DNA of 13,602 nucleotides, taken from NCBI GenBank assembly GCA_003249585.1, contig QKIM01000078.1, forward strand, positions 1-13,602, given 5' to 3'. Positions 1-6,891 of this stretch are shown here, piece after piece; positions within the stretch are counted from its first letter, which is position 1; each line of letters begins with the position of its first letter. Source of the DNA: Deltaproteobacteria bacterium (GTDB lineage Bacteria; Myxococcota_A; Polyangia; HGW-17). Both the position numbers and the translations under genes were made by a program. The notes under the pieces are model-generated. The model saw only the letters and a list, made by a program, of their open reading frames with translations, made no database searches and was not told where the DNA came from.

Positions 1-372
1 CCCTGCCGGTGGAATGACCTCGCTGCGAAGATTGTCGTCCAGCAGCGACACCACATGGTCCAGATTGGCGGTCCCCACGAAATGGTCCACCTCGGGCAGG
101 GAGCTCATGAGCTCGTCGCCGTACCGCTGGGGGAGACACCCGAGGACCATGAGCCTCTGGTCGGGGGTCTTGAGAGAACTGAGCTCCAGGATGGCGTCGA
201 TGGACTCCACCCGGGCGTCCTCTATGAAGGAGCAGGTGTTGATGACGAGGAGATCTGCTCCCTCGGGGTCCTCCACCTGGGTGAGCCGCCGGTCGCGCAG
301 CATGGCGGCGACGTATTCCGAGTCCACACGTGTCTTGGCACACCCCAGGGAGAGCAGAAAAAAGGTCTTCAT
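1..372 (-). CDS. rimO: Ribosomal protein S12 methylthiotransferase RimO (3' end outside window)
   Basis: Only the first 124 codons are present; the gene continues past position 1. RimO is a cytoplasmic radical-SAM enzyme with two Fe-S clusters that methylthiolates a conserved aspartate of ribosomal protein S12. The visible part is the N-terminal UPF0004 (methylthiotransferase) domain. It has SLGCAKTRVDSE (residues 8-19), NTCSFIEDARVESIDAIL (45-62) and LGCLPQ (77-82). Cys11, Cys47 and Cys79 are the three ligands expected for the auxiliary cluster. The VDSE and NTCSFI(E/D)xAxxES patterns favour RimO over the tRNA enzyme MiaB. The radical-SAM CxxxCxxC motif would lie beyond the edge. The ATG (372-370) overlaps the stop of the upstream gene as ATGA, and GGAG lies 6 bases before it, so the gene appears to be translated with the uncharacterised cassette upstream. 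The identification is firm; only the remainder of the gene is unseen. Confidence 0.93.
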   Translation of the reverse strand, partial: MKTFFLLSLGCAKTRVDSEYVAAMLRDRRLTQVEDPEGADLLVINTCSFIEDARVESIDAILELSSLKTPDQRLMVLGCLPQRYGDELMSSLPEVDHFVGTANLDHVVSLLDDNLRSEVIPPAG

Positions 373-926
373 GATCGACTCCAGTATGCGGCAACCGCGA
401 GGTGACTGAGGAGCACCTTCAGTTCCGCCGCGGTTCCACCTGCGCCCCGGCTGACGACACCATGGGCGAGGTGGGCGTAGAGCACCCTCTCTACGACACT
501 TTCTCCCGAAACGGCAGGTATTTTTTGAAGCGTCACCTCTATTTCCTCGTCGGTGACGGCGGCGCGGGAAAAGAGCCCCGAGAGGAAGGTGCTGCCCCTC
601 AGGCGGATCCGCTCCACCTTCCCCCAGTGCCGAAGATACAGGATACTGTTGATGAGCAGAATGGCCTCCTCGAGGGACCGCTCCTGGAGGGCGCGGGCGC
701 TGAGCCCGGGGTCGGTCTGCGCATACCGGGGAAAAGCCACAGGTGCCGCATCGGTGTACAGCCCCTCCCGTTCGTCGCGGATCACGGGGACGCACTGCGG
801 AAGCACCGGCAGACGCACCTCCCCCGGCGCTTCGGACACCGTCCTGGGAAGGGGCAGAAGACGCACCCTCCCCACAGCGTGCGGTTCAACCTGGGAGGTC
901 TCCTCCAGAAATCGATGTGCGTTCAT
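369..926 (-). CDS. Uncharacterised 185-aa protein between the GHKL ATPase and rimO
   Basis: I do not recognise this protein. The start chosen is the ATG at 926-924, which overlaps the GHKL gene's stop as ATGA and has GGAGGA about 6 bases upstream. A longer in-frame reading to 1172 exists but lies entirely inside the GHKL gene and has no comparable site. The protein is soluble-looking, with no signal peptide or membrane segment. Residues 15-70 are rich in proline, valine and arginine, with likely short strands. Residues 78-110 look helical (ARALQERSLEEAILLINSIL). The section after residue 120 (VTDEEIEVTLQKI, then GESVVERVLYAHLAHGVV) alternates strand and helix. Its four-base overlaps on both sides suggest production in fixed ratio with the GHKL ATPase, and possibly an adaptor or effector role. 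That role is inference from position only. Confidence 0.8.
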   Translation of the reverse strand: MNAHRFLEETSQVEPHAVGRVRLLPLPRTVSEAPGEVRLPVLPQCVPVIRDEREGLYTDAAPVAFPRYAQTDPGLSARALQERSLEEAILLINSILYLRHWGKVERIRLRGSTFLSGLFSRAAVTDEEIEVTLQKIPAVSGESVVERVLYAHLAHGVVSRGAGGTAAELKVLLSHLAVAAYWSRS

Positions 927-2464
927 GCTCTGTCCTCCGTCGTCGGTCCCCCCCCTGCGGCGAGACATTTTGTCAGGAGCTCCCTGTCGTCGGGCATCCT
1001 TCCCCTGTCGAGGAGGAGCGCCTTGGCAAAGAAGAAGAGGGCCACGGCCGGGCTCACCTGAAAGACGCTGAGCAGATCGAGGATCACCGGATGCCCGGGG
1101 TCCAGGACAAGAATCCCGTTCTCGACCGGGACCTTCCGGTGGACGAGGAGGGCCCCGTCGTGGAAAAACCACGGTCTGGATACTCCTCTGGGGGTGAGGT
1201 TCCCGAAGACCACCTTCGATGCGTTCTGAAGGAACGGCGGCAGGAGGGGACGCAGGGCCCGCGAGAAGCGGCCCTCCACAGAGGAGGGAGAGACGTGGAG
1301 CTCGGTGAAGAGCGCATGATCGGTCTCGGCGTCGGTGACGCCTGCGGCCGCCACCCCCAGAGCACTGAGGAGGGCATCGAGGAGGGCACGGGGGAGGATC
1401 CTTCCGTCGACCACGGCTCGACCCTCCCGGGCCAGCGCCCTGCCCAGCGCCGGATCAGTGGTGGTCAGACACGGCTCGGTCAGAAGCCGGCGGGCCGGCC
1501 AGGGTCCCAAAGGACCGGGGACAACAGGGATATCGAGCAGATCTCCGTTGAGCAGAGACCCGAAGACCTTGGGCAGGAGCCCGACGGGGAGGTGCTCTCC
1601 CGGGCCCTCCCCCGCGGCCGCGAGCCCGCGAACATGCTGCAGCAGCGCCTCCTGCAGCGCGGGTCCATATCGATATATCATCCGCTCCATGAGCCCTTCG
1701 ACATAGAGGTCACGGGCGTCGGTGGAGAGCAGCTCCGACGCGCTCAGATACGGGGAATCCACGAGAAAATCCACCCAGGGGATCGGGGATGGCGCCGTCA
1801 TCCGGAAGACGCCGTTGCCGTACAGCATCCCCTTGCCGCCCCGACGCCGGGAGAATCCCAGCACGATGCGCTCCTCCCTGTCGTGGTACATCACCTCGAA
1901 GGGGGCCTCGGGCAGAGAGAAGGGGAGGTTGACGCGTTCGCCCATGACGTGGATGGGGATCGGACTTCTGCCCAGCGCCTCACGAAGGACGGCGATGATC
2001 CGCTCCCGATCGGGGCGGCGGGCGGTGTCCGGCGGATAGAACAGGACCACCCGGGTTCCGTCCATGGGATGGTCCAGCCGATACTGTCGATACGAGCCGT
2101 CGGCGAAGAAGAGGGTCCTGGAGAACTCCCCGTAGCGGCCCGTCTCCACAACCCCCAGGTGGAGATCATCACTGAAGGCCCTGGCGAACCCCACCCCGTC
2201 GTTGCCCGAAGTGAGCAGCTCGCCGGAGCGGGTTGACGCGGGGAAGGACAGGAGGCTCTCGATCACCGTCGCAGGACTCATGCCCTCTCCATGATCGCGC
2301 ACCTCGTACCAGATGTTCCCCTCATCGTCCTCCCCGAAGGAGACATGGACCGCCTGGCTCCAGGCGTCTATCCCGTTGGCCACAAGCGCCACCAGGGGCT
2401 CCCACGGCCGCGAGGAGCTGCCGCGAACGACAGCCCACCAGTCCCGGGCGACCTCCTCAATCAT
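923..2464 (-). CDS. GHKL/Hsp90-like ATP-binding protein (513 aa)
   Basis: This is a predicted ATPase of the GHKL (Bergerat-fold) superfamily, closest in motif style to Hsp90/MORC proteins and not to histidine kinases. The N box is EPLVALVANGIDAW (residues 22-35, with Glu22 and Asn30). The G1 box is VRDHGEGM (55-62, with Asp57). The flexible-lid G2 box is SGNDGVGF (87-94), comparable to the Hsp90 GQFGVGF loop. GTRVVLF (136-142) fits the last nucleotide-site strand. A middle region follows (about 150-270), with GKGMLYGNGVF at 210-220. The C-terminal 240 residues match nothing I know. No HisKA domain, membrane segment or signal peptide is visible, so it is probably cytosolic. The ATG at 2464-2462 overlaps the AAA+ gene by 8 bases and has GAGGAA upstream. 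ATP-driven dimer clamping is the family's usual behaviour; client and pathway are unknown. It is shorter than HtpG (about 620 aa) and is not HtpG itself. Confidence 0.85.
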   Translation of the reverse strand: MIEEVARDWWAVVRGSSSRPWEPLVALVANGIDAWSQAVHVSFGEDDEGNIWYEVRDHGEGMSPATVIESLLSFPASTRSGELLTSGNDGVGFARAFSDDLHLGVVETGRYGEFSRTLFFADGSYRQYRLDHPMDGTRVVLFYPPDTARRPDRERIIAVLREALGRSPIPIHVMGERVNLPFSLPEAPFEVMYHDREERIVLGFSRRRGGKGMLYGNGVFRMTAPSPIPWVDFLVDSPYLSASELLSTDARDLYVEGLMERMIYRYGPALQEALLQHVRGLAAAGEGPGEHLPVGLLPKVFGSLLNGDLLDIPVVPGPLGPWPARRLLTEPCLTTTDPALGRALAREGRAVVDGRILPRALLDALLSALGVAAAGVTDAETDHALFTELHVSPSSVEGRFSRALRPLLPPFLQNASKVVFGNLTPRGVSRPWFFHDGALLVHRKVPVENGILVLDPGHPVILDLLSVFQVSPAVALFFFAKALLLDRGRMPDDRELLTKCLAAGGGPTTEDRA

Positions 2465-4085
2465 TGGGTTCCTCGAGCTTTTGCGCGAAGGCCTCACGCG
2501 CCTCGAGCTCCAGCGCAAGACTGTCGACCCGCGCCCCGATCTGCTCGCGTCGCTCCATGACCCGGGCATGGGCCTTGAACTCGCTCAATCGCTCCATCTC
2601 GAAAAGGACGGCGGCGATGTCCAGGGGCCGCCGGGCAGCGCGGACCATGTCCCGGCGCTTCTCGAAGGGGGCCTGGAAGAATCCCTCCGGATAGGGAAAA
2701 TCTTCCATGAGTGAGATGAGTCTTCGCGAGAGGTTGGCCATGTCACGCCCCGACAGGTCATCGGTCGAGGCATAATCTCCCACAGGCATCCAGTCTCCCA
2801 CAGGGGGCAGGGAAGATTCGTACTCCGCCCCCAGGAGCACTCCCCGAAGCAGCTGGACATAGTCCTCGGGGGTCTCAGGCCCTTTGACCACGCAGGGATC
2901 CTGGGAGAGGCGGCTGACCGTCGCTTCGTCCATCTGCATGTAGTTGGCGTCACAGATCAGCCCCCACTGTCCGTTGAAGGGCAGGATGGTGCCGTCGAAG
3001 AGCCCGAAGGCGGCCCCGAGGATCCCTTTCTCCTCGGACCGCAGATCCCCCGAACCCCTCGACGAGAAGGCGGTGTCGATGTCGGGCCAATAAAAGAGCA
3101 CCACACCCTTGAAGTCCTCGAGGGCCGAGGTGAACCGTTCGATGAGCGCCTTGGAGGAGGCGTTCTGATAGGAGGAGGCCCAGTCCGTGCGCCGGATGAC
3201 GACGAAACGGGCGTCCATCCCGATCTCGGCGGCACGCTCCAGGAGGTGGTTGCCCAGGGCGTTGGCCGAGGCGGTCTTTCCACAGCCAGGACGGCCGAGG
3301 CCAAAGAGGATCTGATTGAATCGCTTGGGGTTCTTTCCCTCGGTCGGATCAAAGGCCATGAGGTCGTGCACCAGGCGTCGTCCCTTGTCGAGGTATTCTC
3401 GGTTTCCGATGATCTTCTCCATGGTTATGGGCAGACGGACCGTAGTCTGGTCGCCCTGGTCCATGGGTGCCGAGAAGGGGGTGAACCTGAGCCCGGCGTA
3501 GTGGATGGAGAGCGCCTCGCAGAACGTGCGTTCCCGCCGGTACCGCGGGTCGAGGGAGAGAGAGGCGGCGGTCCTGGACATGAGATGGAACCAGCCGCAG
3601 AGGGCCTTGAGCAGATCCTCTATGTACTCGGGTCGCTCCCGCTGCAGAAATCTCGTCATGTCGTCGAGGAGTGCCGCCGCCGGATCATCTTCCCTGAGAA
3701 GTTTGTTGATCTCCATAAGATCAAAAGCATTCCTGGTCCGTACGGTATAGTCTGTGAGTTCGTCCAGCCGCCGGGCTCCGTAGCCGCACGCCATGCTCAC
3801 GGCGGCAAGCGTGGGGAAGGCGGGGACATCCTCCCTGGCGCGTCTCGAGGTGGTGAAGCCTTCTTCGGTGAAGAGATCCTCGATGAGGTAGGTGAAGGAA
3901 CCCAGAAGTGCTCCCGTCTCCTCAATCAATGACAGGACGAGGTTGCCCTTCTCTCCAAGCCCGTAGGGGTTCCCCTCCGCCTTGACGAGCATGCCGGGGA
4001 GTCCCCCTGCCTTGAGGTGGGCTCGCAGCGGCGCGACGAGGGGTTTCAGTTCTTCAGGCGAGAGGGTGATCCTGCGGCTGGTCAT
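2457..4085 (-). CDS. Classic-clade AAA+ ATPase with non-canonical Walker B (542 aa)
   Basis: One AAA+ domain follows a largely helical N-terminal region (residues 1-215) of unknown fold. The Walker A is GRPGCGKT (264-271). The Walker B strand reads VVLFYWPDID (328-337), where FtsH-type proteins have FIDEID. Aligned by the trailing Ile-Asp, the Mg-binding Asp is replaced by Pro334 and the catalytic Glu by Asp335. Sensor 1 is Asn381 in LICDAN. The later LSGRDMANL (444-452) resembles the FtsH/Vps4 SGADLANL sensor-2 helix, which supports the classic clade. The arginine-finger region (about 386-400) lacks the usual RPGRFD. There is no zinc-protease HExxH, so it is not FtsH. Residues 497-541 form a charged helix, probably a coiled coil. 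The ATG at 4085-4083 overlaps the upstream stop as ATGA, with AAGGAG 7-8 bases before it. A protein-remodelling or scaffold role with the adjacent GHKL ATPase is inference. Confidence 0.87.
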   Translation of the reverse strand: MTSRRITLSPEELKPLVAPLRAHLKAGGLPGMLVKAEGNPYGLGEKGNLVLSLIEETGALLGSFTYLIEDLFTEEGFTTSRRAREDVPAFPTLAAVSMACGYGARRLDELTDYTVRTRNAFDLMEINKLLREDDPAAALLDDMTRFLQRERPEYIEDLLKALCGWFHLMSRTAASLSLDPRYRRERTFCEALSIHYAGLRFTPFSAPMDQGDQTTVRLPITMEKIIGNREYLDKGRRLVHDLMAFDPTEGKNPKRFNQILFGLGRPGCGKTASANALGNHLLERAAEIGMDARFVVIRRTDWASSYQNASSKALIERFTSALEDFKGVVLFYWPDIDTAFSSRGSGDLRSEEKGILGAAFGLFDGTILPFNGQWGLICDANYMQMDEATVSRLSQDPCVVKGPETPEDYVQLLRGVLLGAEYESSLPPVGDWMPVGDYASTDDLSGRDMANLSRRLISLMEDFPYPEGFFQAPFEKRRDMVRAARRPLDIAAVLFEMERLSEFKAHARVMERREQIGARVDSLALELEAREAFAQKLEEPND

Positions 4086-5053
4086 GGGTTCGCTCCTTGC
4101 TCTGGTCCCATGATAATAAGGGAGGGGCATTTTTTGGCAAGCTGAGCAGTCACTTCAGCGTCGTTGGAGGGCACAGAGAGGATAACCCGGCGCTCCTTGA
4201 GCACCCGATACCCCAGCCGAGCGGCAAGCCGCTCCATGACCTCCGAGGAGGACGTGGAGAGGACTCCCCGATAAAGGCCCGCGAAGGGGTCGAGGTTCAC
4301 GTCATCGGGAAGGTCGGAGAAGACACCGTCCAGGGGGAGGTGGAGCATGAGGGCGCCGTCGACCCCTTCGAGAAGCCGGGCAACAGCCTCGGGAAGCGGC
4401 TTTCCCTTGTGCCATAGGGGTCCCAGTCTTCCCCGGATCAGGCGCTCTATGTGAACCCCGGGGAGCCTCGAGAGGATGATGGTGGCGAATTCCGCTTCGT
4501 CCTGACACGCTGTGGAGAGGGCGTTGCGCAAGAGTTCGGAGACACGGGACACCCCCTCGTCCAGGGCCAGCAGGGAGGGCGTCCACAGGGTCTCCCGGTG
4601 GGTGAAGTCCACGGTGTATCGAGCAAGGACTCCCTCGCTGAGATCGAAGCGATCGAGGATGGCGCGGAACCGGACGGCCCGCCCCCCATCGGTGCGGCCC
4701 GCCAGGAGGACGGAGAGATCGAAGAGCCTGGGAAAAGAGAGCGTGTCGAGGAGCGCATAGTACGGGGACCTGAGCTTGCGGAGGCTGGCTGCGCCCAGGG
4801 CACTCTCCCGGTGGAAGAGCCTCTGCTCATTGAGGAGACGGGTGAAGGCCGACTCGGCGGGGAGATCGCTGCGATCGTCCACAGGGAGGGTGCGGTTCAC
4901 CGCTGGTGCCAGGCAGGGCTCCCAAAGGTGCAGCGCCCCCAGAAAGGCCTCCATGGAGGGATAGTATCCAGAACACCGGACCACCCCGACGAGCCGGTTC
5001 AGGCGCTCGAGGTAGCGGACGAGGGGCTCGCCCTCGAGGGTGTAGAAACCCAT
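4082..5053 (-). CDS. Uncharacterised 323-aa protein, first gene of the AAA+/GHKL cassette
   Basis: I do not recognise this protein. The start chosen is the ATG at 5053-5051, preceded by AGAGGA. An upstream in-frame ATG at 5131 would run into the end of gspN and would give an unconvincing Pro/Ser/Arg-rich leader. There is no signal peptide or clear membrane segment. The composition is Leu/Arg-rich and mostly helical (for example RYLERLNRLVGVV at 13-25 and SELLRNALSTA at 172-182), with a short Val/Ile-rich strand set near the C-terminus (RRVILSVP 288-295 and SLIIMGP 311-317) that could be part of an alpha/beta domain. It starts 49 bases after the gspN stop, so it may be co-transcribed with the T2SS genes. 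Its four-base ATGA overlap with the AAA+ gene indicates translational coupling, and a partner or substrate-adaptor role for the ATPase is plausible but unproven. Confidence 0.82.
   Translation of the reverse strand: MGFYTLEGEPLVRYLERLNRLVGVVRCSGYYPSMEAFLGALHLWEPCLAPAVNRTLPVDDRSDLPAESAFTRLLNEQRLFHRESALGAASLRKLRSPYYALLDTLSFPRLFDLSVLLAGRTDGGRAVRFRAILDRFDLSEGVLARYTVDFTHRETLWTPSLLALDEGVSRVSELLRNALSTACQDEAEFATIILSRLPGVHIERLIRGRLGPLWHKGKPLPEAVARLLEGVDGALMLHLPLDGVFSDLPDDVNLDPFAGLYRGVLSTSSSEVMERLAARLGYRVLKERRVILSVPSNDAEVTAQLAKKCPSLIIMGPEQGANP
4113..4140 (-). promoter_or_regulatory. Candidate sigma-70-type promoter before the AAA+ gene
   Basis: On the minus strand, TTGCCA (4140-4135) and TATTAT (4118-4113) are separated by 16 bases. 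Each hexamer matches five of six consensus positions. The predicted start, around 4106, would leave a leader of about 20 bases that carries the AAGGAG site of the AAA+ gene. The element lies inside the last codons of the 323-aa gene. It could let the AAA+, GHKL, 185-aa and rimO genes be expressed without the T2SS operon. It was found by eye and coding constraint alone could explain it. Confidence 0.35.
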
Positions 5054-5102
5054 GGTCGCGTCCTCTCTCCACAGGGCCGGGAAAGACCTCCCGGGCGCGC
5101 GG
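5054..5102 (-). other. Short intergenic gap between gspN and the cassette, with a small hairpin
   Basis: This 49-base gap is the longest non-coding stretch in the window. It contains a perfect 6-bp inverted repeat, CCGGGA (5077-5082) and TCCCGG (5089-5094), with a 6-base loop. No run of T follows it on the minus strand, so it is not a convincing intrinsic terminator. It could be a weak attenuator or an mRNA-stabilising stem at the boundary between the T2SS genes and the cassette. The rest of the gap holds the ribosome-binding site (AGAGGA) of the next gene and no recognisable promoter. Confidence 0.4.
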
Positions 5103-6260
5103 TTACTTGAGCTCGGGGGAAGGCATGGCACCGCGCATTTGGAATCTCCCCCGGGGCCGCATGGTCATGGGAACCCTCTGGATGTTTTGTGACTTCCCAC
5201 GCTTGCGATGCAGATCCCTTGCCATGGGGCGCATGCTGCGGTCGAAACGCCCCTTGGAGCCGGAGCGGTTGTGCTGATAGTCGATGATCCCAGTCTTGCG
5301 GGGCAGGAACCTCAGCGCCGAGAGCTGTCCGCTGATGGACATCCCGAAATATCCATCGGCACGCTTGCCCCGGCGCTGCAGGGAGAGCTCAAAGACCTCG
5401 AGGCTGTCGTGCTTCTTCTTGGCCTCGTCGGAGAACTTGAACTTTATGTACATCTCGGTCATGGAGAGCTTGACGGGGTCCCGGAACTTGATGTGCCCAA
5501 CGAGCTCCAGCTCTCCGTCCTTGCTCTTGGTGACAAAGTCCTTCACCTCGGCCTTGCCGTTCTTGATGGAGACGGTCCATGCAAACTTCTCGCCGAGGGA
5601 CAAGGGGGGCAGGGGGAACCCATCCTCCTGGAACTTGGCCTGGCCCTTGTTCTTCGGAGGCATGAGGAATTTGGCCTTCACCTTGGTCTTGCCGTCACCC
5701 ACGACCATGCGGCGCAGCGTCACGTTGAACTCTCCGTTGGACTTGCGCCACCCGTGACGGTCCAGGGAGACGTGCCCGTCCATGGAGATGGTCCCCTTCA
5801 CGGGTAGCGAGATGGCGCTCATGAGGAAGGGCACCTTGGCGATGGAGATGTCCTCGAGCTGCATCTTGAAGGTCTTCATGTCACCGTCCTTGGAGAAGTT
5901 CCCGGAGATGGACCCGCCCAGGGTCTTCATGGAGAACCCGACGTCCTTGTCGGAACCCATGAGAGAGAAGGGGTTCGCCCGGACAGCGAGGCTGGAGATC
6001 TTGAACCGGCTCGGTTTCTCGCCGTCCTTCTCGGGCCTGGAGACCATCACCACGTCCTGCATGGTGATGCCCGAGAAACCGAAGCTCACGTCGCCAATGG
6101 TGACGTCATACCCCGAGAGGCGCTCCAGCTCGTGGGCGATACGGTTCTTCACCAGGTCCCAGTTCATGAAGAAGTTGAGGGCGACGAAGAAGGTGACGGT
6201 GCCGGCCAGACTGTAGATGGCCCCGCGGATCAGGCGTTCTTTGAGGGTGTTGCCGGTCAT
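5103..6260 (-). CDS. gspN: Type II secretion system protein GspN (385 aa)
   Basis: GspN is the accessory inner-membrane T2SS protein found in some lineages. It has one N-terminal anchor and a periplasmic beta-rich body of the AsmA/LEA-like type. Here the anchor is residues 12-31 (RGAIYSLAGTVTFFVALNFF). It is followed by VKNRIAHELERLSGYDVTIG (37-56), a pattern typical of AsmA-like N-termini, and then repeated beta strands to about residue 318 (for example GELELVGHIKF and GYFGMSISGQL). Residues 320-376 form an unusual Arg/Lys/Met/Gly-rich tail that looks disordered and basic. The start overlaps the gspM stop as ATGA. The ribosome-binding site is weak (AAGGGA about 9 bases away), so coupling with gspM probably drives translation. 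Position after gspM supports the name; sequence alone would say AsmA-like T2SS-associated protein. Confidence 0.85.
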   Translation of the reverse strand: MTGNTLKERLIRGAIYSLAGTVTFFVALNFFMNWDLVKNRIAHELERLSGYDVTIGDVSFGFSGITMQDVVMVSRPEKDGEKPSRFKISSLAVRANPFSLMGSDKDVGFSMKTLGGSISGNFSKDGDMKTFKMQLEDISIAKVPFLMSAISLPVKGTISMDGHVSLDRHGWRKSNGEFNVTLRRMVVGDGKTKVKAKFLMPPKNKGQAKFQEDGFPLPPLSLGEKFAWTVSIKNGKAEVKDFVTKSKDGELELVGHIKFRDPVKLSMTEMYIKFKFSDEAKKKHDSLEVFELSLQRRGKRADGYFGMSISGQLSALRFLPRKTGIIDYQHNRSGSKGRFDRSMRPMARDLHRKRGKSQNIQRVPMTMRPRGRFQMRGAMPSPELK

Positions 6261-6874
6261 TTCTTCTTTCCCTTGCCTTTCTTGCCCTTGGTCACCTTTT
6301 TGGCCAGCTCCTTGAGTTCCGCTGCGCTGCGCTTGTAGTAGGAAGACACGACCAGGGTCGGATCAAGATGATCGTGCTGGTTGCGTCGCGTGGTGATCCT
6401 GAGCTCCGTGACCATGATGAGGTTGGGGCCCTTCTCCAGCTTGTCCATGAACTGCGTGATCTTCTTGAGATCCACGTCGAAGAACTTCACCTCCACAGAC
6501 TCCATCTGATACTCCCGGTTGGGACCGAGCTCCTCGGATTTCTTGGGGGTAAAGCTGGCGTTCCCAAGCTCGAAGGTCTTGGCCAGCTCATCGAGATGTC
6601 CCTGAAGCATGGGGGGCTTCTTGGAGGCTTTCATCTCGAAGGAGGCCAGGGCCTGACGGGACTCTTCCACGGATTCCCTGTTCTGTTCCAGGAGCCGAGC
6701 CGCGCTGCGCAGCTCACGGACCCGCTCCTCCCGCTCGGAAAAGGAGCCCGAGACGAGGAAGACGAAGAAGGAGGCGATGAAGACGAGCAAAATGAGGACC
6801 GAGGCCACGACCATGCGCTGCTCCCGATCGGAGAAATTATCATATATATATTCAATTCTTTCAAACAGTTTCAT
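6257..6874 (-). CDS. gspM: Type II secretion system protein GspM (205 aa)
   Basis: GspM is a bitopic inner-membrane protein of the T2SS platform that dimerises and binds GspL. Here a short cytoplasmic N-terminus with the family-like SDREQRMVV (residues 15-23) leads into a transmembrane helix at about 22-42. A charged helix at 46-80 is probably a coiled coil. A compact periplasmic alpha/beta domain spans about 86-180 (for example SVEVKFFDVDLKKITQFMDKLE). The protein ends in an extremely Lys-rich tail (191-205). The start at 6874 has a near-perfect AGGAGGT 7 bases upstream, and the gene lies 17 bases after gspL. The first 40 bases are strikingly AT-rich compared with the rest of the window. Overall length is slightly above the usual 160-180 aa because of the tail. 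Identification rests on domain layout and position between gspL and gspN. Confidence 0.87.
   Translation of the reverse strand: MKLFERIEYIYDNFSDREQRMVVASVLILLVFIASFFVFLVSGSFSEREERVRELRSAARLLEQNRESVEESRQALASFEMKASKKPPMLQGHLDELAKTFELGNASFTPKKSEELGPNREYQMESVEVKFFDVDLKKITQFMDKLEKGPNLIMVTELRITTRRNQHDHLDPTLVVSSYYKRSAAELKELAKKVTKGKKGKGKKK
6836..6864 (-). promoter_or_regulatory. Candidate promoter inside the 5' end of gspM
   Basis: On the minus strand, TTGAAA (6864-6859) and GATAAT (6841-6836) are separated by exactly 17 bases. Each matches five of six sigma-70 consensus positions, and the spacer is almost pure A/T. It lies in codons 4-13 of gspM, so a transcript from it would serve gspN and the genes beyond rather than gspM. 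The same AT-rich patch could instead serve to keep the gspM start codon free of mRNA structure, so the promoter reading is tentative. Confidence 0.35.
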
Positions 6875-6891
6875 GTATTCGACCTCCTGTC

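Noticed and set aside
743..2236. Long plus-strand reading frame (497 codons) opposite the GHKL gene
   Set aside because: It is antisense to a gene with clear ATPase motifs, is made of Arg/Gly/Pro/Glu-rich low-information sequence, and has no convincing ribosome-binding site. It is a GC-driven shadow.
923..2464. GHKL protein as a sensor histidine kinase
   Set aside because: It has no HisKA helix, phospho-accepting histidine or sensor domain. The nucleotide-binding domain is at the very N-terminus, as in Hsp90, MutL and MORC proteins.
2457..4085. AAA+ protein as FtsH protease
   Set aside because: Sensor-2 region similarity suggests the same clade, but there is no HExxH zinc-protease motif and there are no N-terminal membrane helices.
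5077..5094. Hairpin after gspN as an intrinsic terminator
   Set aside because: The stem is only 6 bp and no T-run follows on the minus strand. It is noted only as part of the intergenic gap.
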